This document shows, one piece after another, positions 1 to 8,128 of a stretch of DNA of 64,000 nucleotides; within the stretch, counting starts at the first letter, position 1; the number at the start of each line of letters is the position of its first letter. Source of the DNA: DATNPH01 sp036703315 (GTDB lineage Bacteria; Cyanobacteriota; Cyanobacteriia; Cyanobacteriales; Coleofasciculaceae); NCBI GenBank assembly GCA_036703315.1, contig DATNPH010000017.1:13618-77617 (forward strand), given 5' to 3'. The translations under genes were made by a program, and so were the position numbers. Under the pieces are notes generated by a model. The model saw nothing but the letters and a program-made list of their open reading frames with translations, was not told where the DNA came from and did not search any database.

Positions 1-119
1 ATTATTTCTCTCGACTGATGAAATTTTGAAGACCAGGTGATCAAATAGTAACTATCAGCACCGATAAAAATGGCTTTTGGTGTTGTGAAATAAGAATTTT
101 CCAGCTTGGGAGAAAATAA

Positions 120-1820
120 ATGGCTTTAGGACAACATAAAAGAGCTGTAGGAGTTTTTCCAAAGCGCCGGGACGCCGAAGTGGCACTCAGGGAGTTGAGA
201 TCGTCTAACTTCCCAATGGATAAAGTTTCGGTGATCACACAAGATGCTGACCGACAAGATGACATTGCCGGTGCTGATGTTCGTGATGAGGTAAGTGAGC
301 GTAGTGGCAATAAAGCTGATGAAGGTGCCACTACTGGTGCGCTCGCAGGTGGTGCATTAGGCGGTGTCACAGGCTTATTAGTAGGTTTAGGCACATTGCT
401 GCTTCCAGGAATTGGACCTATCATGCTAGCTGGAGCCACGGCAACAGCGCTGGCAACAACCCTCGCTGGTACTGCAATTGGGGCAGCAGCGGGCAGTCTG
501 ATTGGTGGACTAATAGGTTTAGGTATTCCGGAAGAGCGAGCTAGAGTTTATAACGACCGAGTTGCCCGAGGGCATTATTTAGTAATAGTAGAAGGCACGG
601 ATGAAGATATTCATCGTGCTGAACAAATTTTGCGACGTGGTGGGATTGAAGAGTGGGGTGTGTATGATGCGCCCCATACTGGTGCTGTTGAGCATGCTAC
701 TCCCCGCAGAGCTTTAGTTCACAATAAACGTGCAATTGGCATTTTCCCTCATCGTCGAGATGCAGAAGGAGCGCTAGACGGACTGAGAGATGCAGGCTTC
801 CCGATGAGCCAAGTGTCTCTGATTGCGCGTGACTATGATCGCCGTGATAGGTACCCCGGCCTGACATTACGTGATCGCTTTGACAATGCATTTTACAAAT
901 TACCTGAACAGCGAGGTCGGTTGTTCAACGAACGATTTGACCGTGGTGAATACTTGATAGTGGTGGATGGCACGGAAGACGAAGTTCGTCGTGCTGAACC
1001 CATTCTGCGCCGTCATCACATTCAGGATTGGGACATTTTTGACATACGGGATGAAGACCGTACACCTATCGGTGCTGCTACAGCAGGTCGTGATGTAGGT
1101 CGCACTTATCGTGCCGTGGGTGTCTTCCCTCATCGTCGTAATGCTGAAGCAGCGCTCACAGACCTGAGAGCTAGTGGCTTCAACATGGATCATGTGTCTC
1201 TGGTTGGTAAAAATCTTGATAACCATGATCAGGTAGCTGGTGCAGATGTCAGTACTCGTGCAACAGGCAACAAAGCTGACGACGGTGCTAAAGGTGGCGC
1301 AGCTACTGGCGGTGTATTAGGCGGTCTGGGTGGCTTACTAGTTGGTTTGGGTGCCCTAGCCATTCCCGGAGTAGGTCCAGTTATTGCTGGTGGTGCTTTG
1401 GCAACCGCTTTAGCTACGGCAGCTGCTGGAGGTGTAATCGGTGCTGCCGCTGGGGGTCTAACTGGTGCTTTAGTTGGTTTAGGAATTCCTGAAGAGCGAG
1501 CCAAGTTTTATAATGATCGCGTCAATCATGGTGATTATCTAGTGATGGTGGATGGCACACAAGACGAAATTCATCGTGCCGAACCCATTTTGAGACGTCA
1601 TGGCATTCAAGATTGGGGCATGTACGATAAGTCGGATGTCTCTGCTGGCGGTACCCCTCATGACCAACATGATGTTGATCGCGATCGCACAGGTTATGCC
1701 ACTCGCAACGTTATTGACCATGACACCACACCAGGTGTTGATGCGACTCGTCGCGATGTCAATGTTGTGGCTGATCATCCGGAAGTCATTATCGTTGACC
1801 ACCGAGATCAGACCAAATAA
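120..1820 (+). CDS. Triple-domain general stress protein (YflT/GSP17M-like)
   Basis: The 566-residue protein contains three copies of a general-stress-protein-17M/YflT-like unit. Each opens with a [AR][VI]G[VI]FPxRRxAExAL motif (about residues 9, 203 and 330) and closes with a HRAE-type segment and an IxxW motif. Copies 1 and 3 carry a long Gly/Ala-rich glycine-zipper hairpin (about residues 68-135 and 390-460) that may insert into or associate with membranes. Copy 2 lacks that hairpin and has a short charged linker instead. The last 55 residues are hydrophilic and Asp/His-rich. The family is linked to general stress in Bacillus and is common in cyanobacteria, but its biochemical role is unknown. 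The start is the first ATG. Domain identity is confident; function is not. Confidence 0.8.
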   Translation: MALGQHKRAVGVFPKRRDAEVALRELRSSNFPMDKVSVITQDADRQDDIAGADVRDEVSERSGNKADEGATTGALAGGALGGVTGLLVGLGTLLLPGIGPIMLAGATATALATTLAGTAIGAAAGSLIGGLIGLGIPEERARVYNDRVARGHYLVIVEGTDEDIHRAEQILRRGGIEEWGVYDAPHTGAVEHATPRRALVHNKRAIGIFPHRRDAEGALDGLRDAGFPMSQVSLIARDYDRRDRYPGLTLRDRFDNAFYKLPEQRGRLFNERFDRGEYLIVVDGTEDEVRRAEPILRRHHIQDWDIFDIRDEDRTPIGAATAGRDVGRTYRAVGVFPHRRNAEAALTDLRASGFNMDHVSLVGKNLDNHDQVAGADVSTRATGNKADDGAKGGAATGGVLGGLGGLLVGLGALAIPGVGPVIAGGALATALATAAAGGVIGAAAGGLTGALVGLGIPEERAKFYNDRVNHGDYLVMVDGTQDEIHRAEPILRRHGIQDWGMYDKSDVSAGGTPHDQHDVDRDRTGYATRNVIDHDTTPGVDATRRDVNVVADHPEVIIVDHRDQTK

Positions 1821-1862
1821 GTTTGCCATCTGTCAGCGACCTAACGGTCTGTGATGTTTCCG

Positions 1863-1890
1863 GGAGCAAGCTTTTTACTAATCTTGCTCC
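1863..1890 (+). terminator. Hairpin after the stress-protein gene
   Basis: GGAGCAAG and CTTGCTCC form an 8-bp perfect stem with a 12-base loop, about 40 bases past the stop codon. The following T-tract is weak (TCATTAG), so termination is plausible rather than certain. Confidence 0.45.
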
Positions 1891-2053
1891 TCATTAGTCC
1901 TCTCACAGCAGTTACAACCAGAACCTCTGAATTGCTCTTAAGAAAAATGGGGATTCTATAGAGGCTGAACACCTGAAATTTTTGATAGGGTGCATTAGTC
2001 CTAACTCATAAATCCTTTTCACAACTGTCGGTTCCCATAGAGGAAATCAAGAA

Positions 2054-2518
2054 ATGAAAAAACTAACAACTCTTTTACTAAGTGGCGTTTTAATACTTGG
2101 TGCAGCCGCTTGCTCCAACACTGAAAAAACAGCTGCAAATGCTCCTGATTCGCCTCAAGCTAGCCCAGAGGCTCCAAAGGCGGAGGATATCCAGGCAGCT
2201 AAAAAAGACGCACAAGCTGATGTTCGTAGAAATCAGGCGAATGCTAACATTAAAGCGCGTGAGGAGCGTAATAACGCTCTAAATGAAGGTAAGGGGGAAA
2301 ACCGATCTGATAAGGATCTTGCCAGTGAAGTTGCTAGTAAGTTGGAAGTTAACATTCCAGCTAGTGCGCTAGTCGTCAAATCTGATAAGGGTGTGGTAAC
2401 AGTATCAGGCACTGTTACTAAGCAAGAGCAGATCCAAAAGATCGATACTTTGGCAAAACAGATCAAAGGTGTTAAGCAGGTGGAGAATAAAGCAACTGTT
2501 GTAGCGCCCAAGCCCTAA
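2054..2518 (+). CDS. BON-domain lipoprotein
   Basis: The 154-residue protein has a short lysine-rich start, a hydrophobic segment and a lipobox ending GAAAC (Cys20), so it is probably a lipid-anchored exported protein. Residues 22-85 are an Ala/Pro/Lys-rich, probably unstructured or coiled linker. Residues about 95-150 form a BON domain (LASEVASKLEV, then GVVTVSGTV and a VKQVENKATVV end). BON domains bind phospholipid or other envelope ligands and often accompany osmotic or stress proteins. It lies downstream of the YflT-type stress protein on the same strand, but a 233-base gap and a hairpin argue for its own promoter. A strong hairpin follows. Confidence 0.82.
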   Translation: MKKLTTLLLSGVLILGAAACSNTEKTAANAPDSPQASPEAPKAEDIQAAKKDAQADVRRNQANANIKAREERNNALNEGKGENRSDKDLASEVASKLEVNIPASALVVKSDKGVVTVSGTVTKQEQIQKIDTLAKQIKGVKQVENKATVVAPKP

Positions 2519-2612
2519 TCAGTAAAGGGAGCAGCTAAAAAGTTGTAGGAGCAAAAGTTCTTTTGATTAATTAGCTTTTGCATAATCCAGAACTCCTCCT
2601 GATCTAGCTTAG

Positions 2613-2643
2613 ACAATCCTACCCCTAGTAGGGGTAGGATTGT
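2613..2643 (+). terminator. Strong inverted repeat / terminator after the BON gene
   Basis: ACAATCCTACCCCTA is followed after one base by its exact reverse complement, giving a stem of at least 13 bp, then TTACTTTATAG. The T-tract is interrupted. The position, about 95 bases past the stop, fits a terminator. Confidence 0.6.
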
Positions 2644-2875
2644 TACTTTATAGAAAGTGTAATGATTTGACTAACCCTCAAGTATTGGGTTTAAAATTTA
2701 TTGCAATTCTTGCAAAGTATTTTAGTAAGCGAAATTTGACATTAAGAATGTTATTCTCTAGAAGCTAAAAGACTGATTTAGTAAGGGGAATCAAGACTTT
2801 TGAATTGCTAGAATATTAATTTGATAAGGTTGAAATGCTAATTTTCAAGGTGAGTGAGATTACTCAATTAGCACT
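2644..2875. other. AT-rich intergenic spacer
   Basis: This AT-rich spacer lies between the BON-gene hairpin and the end of the convergent RTX gene. No gene, RNA or repeat could be recognised in it. Confidence 0.5.
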
Positions 2876-3853
2876 CTAGACCCAGTGCACGTTATCAAAG
2901 CTCACATTGGTCGAGTCTTGCACAACAGCAATCAAATCACTGCCATAGTAAATTCCAGTATCTATGGCTGCATTACCAGTCCAATTCCCCGTTTGCAGAG
3001 AGTAATTAATAGATCCGTAAGCGTGTGTCTTAGCATCACCAAGGACTTCAAGGAAATCAGACGATGCATCCCAATCTGTTATGGTGGCGTAGCCATTTCC
3101 CTGGTAGGAAACTCCCCAAGAGCCACCAAAAACAAACGTATCCGAACCTAATCCACCTGTTAAGGTGTCAAAGTCTGTACCACTGGTTCCATAACCATTA
3201 AGAATGTCTTTTCCATTGCCACCTGATAGGGAGTCGTTTCCTGATTTGCCGACTAGAATGTCACTGCCGTCTCCACCTAGTAAAGTGTCTTTACCAAATG
3301 CGCCGTAGATGGTGTCGTTGCCTCTATCCCCAGACAGATACTTGCTATCGGTAATAAACGTGTCGTTACCTGAACCACCCATTAACAAATCATTGCCATC
3401 TCCACCCAATAAAGTATCCTTGCCAGATGCGCCGTAGATGGTGTCATTGCCTGCACCACCGGATAGATAGTTGTTGAGCGTATTACCTGTAATGACGTTG
3501 TCGAGAGCGTTACCGACGCCGGAGGCGGCACTGCCCATCAGCACTAGGTTCTCTAGGTTGGCTCCTAGTGAGTAGCTGATATAAGATCTAACCGTATCAA
3601 TTCCTTCGTTGGCGTTCTCAATGATCCTGTCGCCAAGGCTTTCTACGACATAGGTGTCGTTGCCACGACCACCCATCATTGTGTCATTACCTAAAGCTCC
3701 GTCCAAATAGTCGTTGCCGTCTCCTCCACTTAAGGAATCATTCCGACCATTCCCGAATAAGGTATCATCGCCGCCATAACCATATATAGAAATAGACCCA
3801 GAACCAAGGTATTTGTAATTATCGTTTCCAGCTGTTCCAGTATATTTAGCCAC
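2876..3853 (-). CDS. RTX-type calcium-binding repeat protein
   Basis: The 325-residue protein is built of glycine- and aspartate-rich nonapeptides of the GGxGNDxLx type (for example GGDGNDYLDG, GGRGNDTYVV, GGAGNDTIYG, GGDGNDLLMG). These form parallel beta-rolls that fold on binding calcium outside the cell. Two near-duplicate blocks contain GASGKDTLLGGDG and GAFGKDTLLGGDG, so the array grew by internal duplication. Residues about 70-120 (NDTYVVESLGD, then NLENLVLMG) are the usual haemolysin-type spacer. The last 80 residues (DTFVFG onward) resemble the C-terminal cap typical of RTX proteins, which carries the type I secretion signal. No classical signal peptide is present and no type I secretion genes are nearby. 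No enzymatic domain was seen. Confidence 0.85.
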   Translation of the reverse strand: MAKYTGTAGNDNYKYLGSGSISIYGYGGDDTLFGNGRNDSLSGGDGNDYLDGALGNDTMMGGRGNDTYVVESLGDRIIENANEGIDTVRSYISYSLGANLENLVLMGSAASGVGNALDNVITGNTLNNYLSGGAGNDTIYGASGKDTLLGGDGNDLLMGGSGNDTFITDSKYLSGDRGNDTIYGAFGKDTLLGGDGSDILVGKSGNDSLSGGNGKDILNGYGTSGTDFDTLTGGLGSDTFVFGGSWGVSYQGNGYATITDWDASSDFLEVLGDAKTHAYGSINYSLQTGNWTGNAAIDTGIYYGSDLIAVVQDSTNVSFDNVHWV

Positions 3854-3959
3854 TGTTGATTGCTCCTCAATTTCAATCTGTTTCCAGTATTGAAAGTCGA
3901 GGTATGCGATCGCGATTGCGCATTGTATGAGTTAGGTGTGCGTTTCCCCTAATCTTTGC

Positions 3960-4952
3960 CTAAGTCAGGGAAGTGCCATTGTTGCCTTTAACGTCTGGCA
4001 TAAGAGCAAAGCGATTTTCAGGAGTCGAATCTGTCAAATCATCATCGATAGACAAGGTAACTTGAACAGAACCGTAGCGCTCTTGGATTGTCGTCTCAAT
4101 GCGTTCAAGAATCAAAGACGTGAAGCTGGTAAAGTCTGGATGTACAATTATGCGCATCTGAACCTGTACGAAGCGTCCGACAAGACCCTTAGACTGGATT
4201 TGGTAACAGTGAGAAACGCCTCCAACTTCGCGGACAATTTGAGCAAGAGCTTCTGGAGCGATCGCACTCTGCTCTACTAACAGGGGTAATTGCCAGTTTA
4301 CGATTTGCCAGCAACTTCCTAGTGCCAGTAGCACCAGCAAGATTGCCAGCACGGCATCTAGCCAAACCCAACCCACCCATACTCCCATCAGCCCAACTAT
4401 TAGCAGAATGGTTAGTAATACATCTTTGAGTAGTTGGGTGGCATTAAAGCGCAGAGGCGTATTGCTAAGGGCTTTTGCCTGGTATAAACCCAATATTGCC
4501 AAACCCAGGCTGGTGACCACCACAACACTCAACAGCTGGATTAACGGTAAACTGACATTGGCAGGAAAAGTTAGTGTTTCCCCCGAAATAGTAATTACTA
4601 ACTGCTGAATTGACATTATCAATAAATTCAAACCTGCAAAACCTAAAACGGCGACAAGCAGAAGCGTTATAACCGTTTCTCTTTTGCTATGACCATAGGT
4701 TGACGGTCTTCTTGCACGCTTAGGTGCTTTAGTTCTCAGCAAACTTAGGAGTACGCTAAAGCTAGTGAGCAGGGTTTGTAGCGACTCTGCCATTAGACTT
4801 AGTGATCGCGTTGCCCAAGCCGCTGAAACTTTGACTGATAAAATAAACAACGTCAGCCAAAGAATTGTAAATAAAATCAGACGACTAATCTGCTCGCGGT
4901 TTTGTCCTTCGGTCATGGCCTGAAGGTAGCGGATGGCATTTACCTCAAACAT
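3960..4952 (-). CDS. Cation diffusion facilitator-like membrane protein with altered metal site
   Basis: The 330-residue protein has about six transmembrane helices and a C-terminal cytoplasmic domain (about 240-320), the layout of CDF metal-cation/proton antiporters. A YGHSKRE motif matches the family GHGKAE signature after helix 2. The usual metal-binding residues appear changed. Where helix 2 normally carries DxxxD there is AESLQTLLT, and where helix 5 normally carries HxxxD there is QLLKD. The protein may therefore transport a different cation or have lost transport. An alternative start lies at Met14 (position 4913). The CDF fold is fairly sure; the substrate is unknown. Confidence 0.72.
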   Translation of the reverse strand: MFEVNAIRYLQAMTEGQNREQISRLILFTILWLTLFILSVKVSAAWATRSLSLMAESLQTLLTSFSVLLSLLRTKAPKRARRPSTYGHSKRETVITLLLVAVLGFAGLNLLIMSIQQLVITISGETLTFPANVSLPLIQLLSVVVVTSLGLAILGLYQAKALSNTPLRFNATQLLKDVLLTILLIVGLMGVWVGWVWLDAVLAILLVLLALGSCWQIVNWQLPLLVEQSAIAPEALAQIVREVGGVSHCYQIQSKGLVGRFVQVQMRIIVHPDFTSFTSLILERIETTIQERYGSVQVTLSIDDDLTDSTPENRFALMPDVKGNNGTSLT

Positions 4953-5101
4953 TATCGGGCATCACCGAGAGTGTCCGTTCAATTAGTCTTTGTGTAATGG
5001 AAGATTATTGATTGGTGAGTGGGGAGAAGAAGAATGATAGATAATTCTGCGGTGGGACAGGAATTGTTAATCTTTGTCTAACAACCTATACCTCACTATT
5101 T

Positions 5102-5977
5102 ATGCACAACTCCTCGACAGCTAATCAGGTGGCGTCTCTCAGCTCTCATAATAGGGATTCGCTCGATATCCAATTACTGGTAGTGGATGTTGATGGCACT
5201 ATAGCTGGTCAATCTAACGACGTTCGGGAACCTGTGAAGCAGGCAATACGTTCAGCACAGGCAAAGGGAATCCAAGTTGCGATCGCGACAGGTCGGATGT
5301 ATTGTTCTGCATTGCGCTTTCATCAGGCAGTTGGTTCTACCCTACCGATTCTGGCTTACCAAGGAGCGTGGGTTCAAGACCCACTAACACAGAAGATTCA
5401 TCAACATTTGCCCGTTTCACGCACCCTGGCAGAGCAATTGCTGGATTACTTTGAGAGTGATGCACTGCGATCGCTACTGTCGGTTCACTTTTATATCAAC
5501 GACCAGTTGTATGTACGAGAGGTGATGCCAGAAACAATACTTTATGCTCAACGCGCTAATATCCAACCGATCCCTGTGGGGGATCTGCGTAAAACCTTGA
5601 CTTCGGAACCTACAAAAGTTTTAGCCCTGAGTGACGATGCGGCTGTCATTGAACAACTGTTAGGTAACTTGCGCAAACAGTACACACCGGCTGAGCTTTA
5701 CTTGACAAAATCTGTAGCAACCTTTTTTGAAGCAACGCATCCAGCTGCTAACAAAGGGACTGCGGTGCGTTATCTAGCCGAAGAACTGCTGGGACTAACA
5801 GCTCAGAATGTGATGGCAATTGGCGATAACTTTAATGATGTAGAAATGCTCGAATACGCTGGTTTAGGCGTTGCGATGGGAAATTCTCCAGCTGCTGTAC
5901 AAGCGATCGCTCAGTGGATAGCTCCTGATGTTGAGGAAGATGGTGCAGCGGCTGCAATTGAAGCGTTTATTTTGTAA
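5102..5977 (+). CDS. HAD-superfamily Cof-type phosphatase
   Basis: The 291-residue protein has the motifs of a class IIB (Cof-type) haloacid dehalogenase hydrolase. Motif I is DVDGT (residues 29-33, Asp29 nucleophile and Asp31 acid/base). Motif II is ATGR. A lysine sits in HPAANKGTAVRYL, and motif IV is GDNFNDVEM with a following GVAMGNSP. The large cap between motifs II and III is the substrate-specificity part. Such enzymes hydrolyse sugar phosphates, flavin or pyridoxal phosphates in the cytosol; the exact substrate cannot be read from sequence. About 25 extra residues precede the first strand. The gene stands alone and points toward the convergent DALR gene. Confidence 0.85.
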   Translation: MHNSSTANQVASLSSHNRDSLDIQLLVVDVDGTIAGQSNDVREPVKQAIRSAQAKGIQVAIATGRMYCSALRFHQAVGSTLPILAYQGAWVQDPLTQKIHQHLPVSRTLAEQLLDYFESDALRSLLSVHFYINDQLYVREVMPETILYAQRANIQPIPVGDLRKTLTSEPTKVLALSDDAAVIEQLLGNLRKQYTPAELYLTKSVATFFEATHPAANKGTAVRYLAEELLGLTAQNVMAIGDNFNDVEMLEYAGLGVAMGNSPAAVQAIAQWIAPDVEEDGAAAAIEAFIL

Positions 5978-6114
5978 CCTTTAACGATCTGGGGTCAGAG
6001 GTAACTTAAGGTTGAACGATCAACAATCCCTACTTCGTCCTGCTCTAACGCGCTGCGTCGCTAACACACGTCATACTTTCAGCTGCCTGCTTTAAATAAA
6101 ACCTTTAGATCAGA

Positions 6115-6155
6115 AAGGGAACCGACGACTGGCCGTGTTTCGTCTCGGTTCCCTT
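6115..6155. terminator. Hairpin between convergent genes
   Basis: AAGGGAACCGA and TCGGTTCCCTT form an 11-bp perfect stem with a 19-base loop between the convergent HAD and DALR genes. There is no strong T-run on either side, so a role as a bidirectional terminator is inference. Confidence 0.45.
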
Positions 6156-6249
6156 ACTGGTTCGCTCCTCACACATCCAGAATCATACCCGAAGGTTGTT
6201 TATTTTGTCACTATTTTTTGTATAAATTTTTTTTACTATATTTTAAGGT

Positions 6250-7281
6250 TTACAGTTCCACGGGTGCAGGTACACCCAGTTGGTCTTGTAATAATGATCG
6301 CAGCATGCCTTGAGTAACCGCCAGCAACCCCAATCTTGCCTGAGCCAGTTTAGGTGTTTGGGTCTTTACCTCTCCCAAAATGCGGCAACTGCTGTAGAAT
6401 TGCTCAAAATCACGGCTCAGAGTACGGCATTGTTTTACCCCATTACCTTGGCCCGAATCGTTGAGTTCATCTTGGCAATCTAAAATCTGACCGATTAAAC
6501 CTTGTTCTGTCGGATGTACCAACCGTAGGGTAACCTCCTGTGAGTCTGCCCTTTGGTCATGGTTGAGCCACGGAATCGGGTTTGGCTCAACTAATTGCCA
6601 ACTCAGAGTTTTGAAATCCAAGTCCCTCAGCTGAATTAAGCCTTGCCGATGAGCCATGCGTAGAAGCGAACAGCAACGGGCATGAGCGTACTGCATCTGG
6701 AAGAGAGTTGGAGCGTCTTTTGGACAAGCAAGAGGTGAAGAGGACACAGAAAGTTTCTCCACAAGATTCCTCGTGTCTTGGTGTATTCTTCCTTTGCTCT
6801 CCCTCTCCTGTGCTTCCCCTCTCCTGTGCTGCCTCTCTCCCCTAGTAGGAGGTATCTGAATCATCTGTTGTAACCAGCTAGCCAAAGCCTGATCGCTCAG
6901 CCGAAAGTTAATCCAGCCAGGAGGTACTACCTCAACACTGAAGTCTAAGCACCGGTGAGTGGCACCATCGTGACTAATGGGGAGAGATGCTATCAGCTGA
7001 TTAGCGATGTCGAGAGCCTTCCTCTGCCACACAGAAGCAAGCTTGAGAGCGATCGCAGACCTGTACACGATACAGCTATCATCTGATAAACGGTGCAGAG
7101 GAATTGTCTCAAGTGTGAATTTTGCGCTGCCAGATAAATCAGCTGCTATGCCCATTTTGGATAAACCTATCATTGTCCAGAGCTGTTGTTGCAACAGTTG
7201 CTTAATAGCAGTAGAGTTGTTCAGTAAACCTACACTTAAATATCGGCAGTTGTAAGTATTTTTTGCTACTTTCGACTCCAT
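6250..7281 (-). CDS. DALR anticodon-binding domain protein, ArgRS-like without catalytic core
   Basis: The protein (343 residues from the preferred ATG) looks like arginyl-tRNA synthetase with its catalytic centre removed. The N-terminal about 140 residues resemble the ArgRS additional domain. The C-terminal about 130 residues are a DALR-type helical anticodon-binding domain (QYAHARCCSLLR, then LSRDFEQFYSSCRILGE and LLAVTQGMLRSLLQDQLGV). No HIGH or KMSKS motif lies between them. The middle (about residues 150-190) is a low-complexity Arg/Gln/Glu/Ser stretch produced by a repeat insertion (see 6780-6850). An upstream ATG at 7329 would overlap the divergent Crp/Fnr gene, so Met17 of that frame (7281) is preferred. 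A tRNA-binding or regulatory role is inference. Confidence 0.7.
   Translation of the reverse strand: MESKVAKNTYNCRYLSVGLLNNSTAIKQLLQQQLWTMIGLSKMGIAADLSGSAKFTLETIPLHRLSDDSCIVYRSAIALKLASVWQRKALDIANQLIASLPISHDGATHRCLDFSVEVVPPGWINFRLSDQALASWLQQMIQIPPTRGERQHRRGEAQERESKGRIHQDTRNLVEKLSVSSSPLACPKDAPTLFQMQYAHARCCSLLRMAHRQGLIQLRDLDFKTLSWQLVEPNPIPWLNHDQRADSQEVTLRLVHPTEQGLIGQILDCQDELNDSGQGNGVKQCRTLSRDFEQFYSSCRILGEVKTQTPKLAQARLGLLAVTQGMLRSLLQDQLGVPAPVEL
6780..6850. repeat. Low-complexity repeat inserted in the DALR gene
   Basis: This pyrimidine-rich stretch contains CCTCTCCTGTGCT twice about 16 bases apart and further CTCTCCC variants. It reads in frame through the DALR gene as an Arg/Gln/Glu-rich linker. 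Such short tandem repeats are common in cyanobacterial intergenic DNA. Here one sits inside a coding region without breaking the frame. Confidence 0.65.
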
Positions 7282-7323
7282 GTAAAATCTAGAAAAAGTG
7301 GCGTTTCCATCACGCTTGGGCTT

Positions 7324-8019
7324 ATGCATCCCCCATCCTCCCCATCAGAGGCATCTCGACCTTTTTTAACCTGGCAACGGATTCTTGACTGGGCGCAGGA
7401 ACACTACCGTTATCGGACTTTCAGCAAAGATGAGCGGATTCCAGCCCGTGCTGGTTTACTGTATCTTGTACAACGCGGGGCAATCCGCTTAGTTGGTACT
7501 GCTCAAGTCACTGCCAGTACAAGCCATGCTGCGTCTCATTTGTCTCAACAGCCAACAGAAGAAGCTTTTTTAGGTTTCGTTGCTGCTGGTCAGCCCTTTG
7601 AAATTGTGGCGCAGTCACCATTTACACTTTCAGCTTACTCTCACGTTGATCAAACTTCCGTAGTTTGGATGTACTGGCATGATCTGGACAACTGGCCTCA
7701 CTTTCGGAGGGAAGTCTTAGATGCATTTCGGTATCAGCACCAGCGTAAACTTCTTTGGCTAAGTACCTTAGGGCAGCGACGCACCATTGATCGACTATTG
7801 GGGTTTCTCACATTATTGATAGAAGAATTTGGTGAGCCTTGCCAGAACGGTTACTGTTTGCCATTCCCGTTGACTCATGCGCAAATTGGTAGCGCCATCG
7901 GTTCTACTCGTGTAACAGTAACCCGATTGATAGGTAAGCTGCGCCAACGGGGTCTAATCGGCACTCAAGGAGATAATTTAATTTACATACCGACTGCGGC
8001 AGCAGAGACTAAAAAATAG
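7324..8019 (+). CDS. Crp/Fnr-family transcription regulator
   Basis: The 231-residue protein has an N-terminal cupin-like effector domain (about residues 25-130) and a C-terminal Crp-type winged helix-turn-helix (about 150-222). The recognition part reads LTHAQIGSAIGSTRVTVTRL, close to the NtcA/Crp pattern. The effector domain lacks the clear phosphate-binding cassette (GExxxRSA) of cAMP receptors and carries an insertion rich in Ser/His/Gln, so its ligand is unknown. It is not NtcA by sequence. It is divergent from the DALR gene with only about 40 bases between the chosen starts, so the two may share a control region. The final 10 bases overlap the histidine-kinase relic on the other strand. 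Confidence 0.8.
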   Translation: MHPPSSPSEASRPFLTWQRILDWAQEHYRYRTFSKDERIPARAGLLYLVQRGAIRLVGTAQVTASTSHAASHLSQQPTEEAFLGFVAAGQPFEIVAQSPFTLSAYSHVDQTSVVWMYWHDLDNWPHFRREVLDAFRYQHQRKLLWLSTLGQRRTIDRLLGFLTLLIEEFGEPCQNGYCLPFPLTHAQIGSAIGSTRVTVTRLIGKLRQRGLIGTQGDNLIYIPTAAAETKK

Positions 8020-8128
8020 AGGCTAGTGGCAGTTTGACCGTAGCAATTGTACCGACTCCAACTTGACTATCGACCGTAATACTTCCGCCATGTAAGTCCA
8101 CACACTTTTTGACCACCACAAGCCCTAG
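8009..8128 (-). pseudogene. C-terminal relic of a sensor histidine kinase
   Basis: A 39-codon stretch ending in TAG reads LGLVVVKKCVDLHGG, then SITVDSQVGVGT and KLPL. This is the end of a HATPase_c domain: G2 box remnant, then the conserved GGxIxVxSxxGxGTxFxxxLPL tail. It resembles the tail of the intact CHASE3-type kinase at 57826-59235. An in-frame TGA lies immediately upstream and the rest of the kinase is gone. It overlaps the 3' end of the Crp/Fnr gene by about 10 bases. Confidence 0.75.

Noticed and set aside
1229..1504. Pro/Ala-rich antisense frame in the stress-protein gene
   Set aside because: It mirrors the Gly/Ala-rich zipper on the real coding strand.
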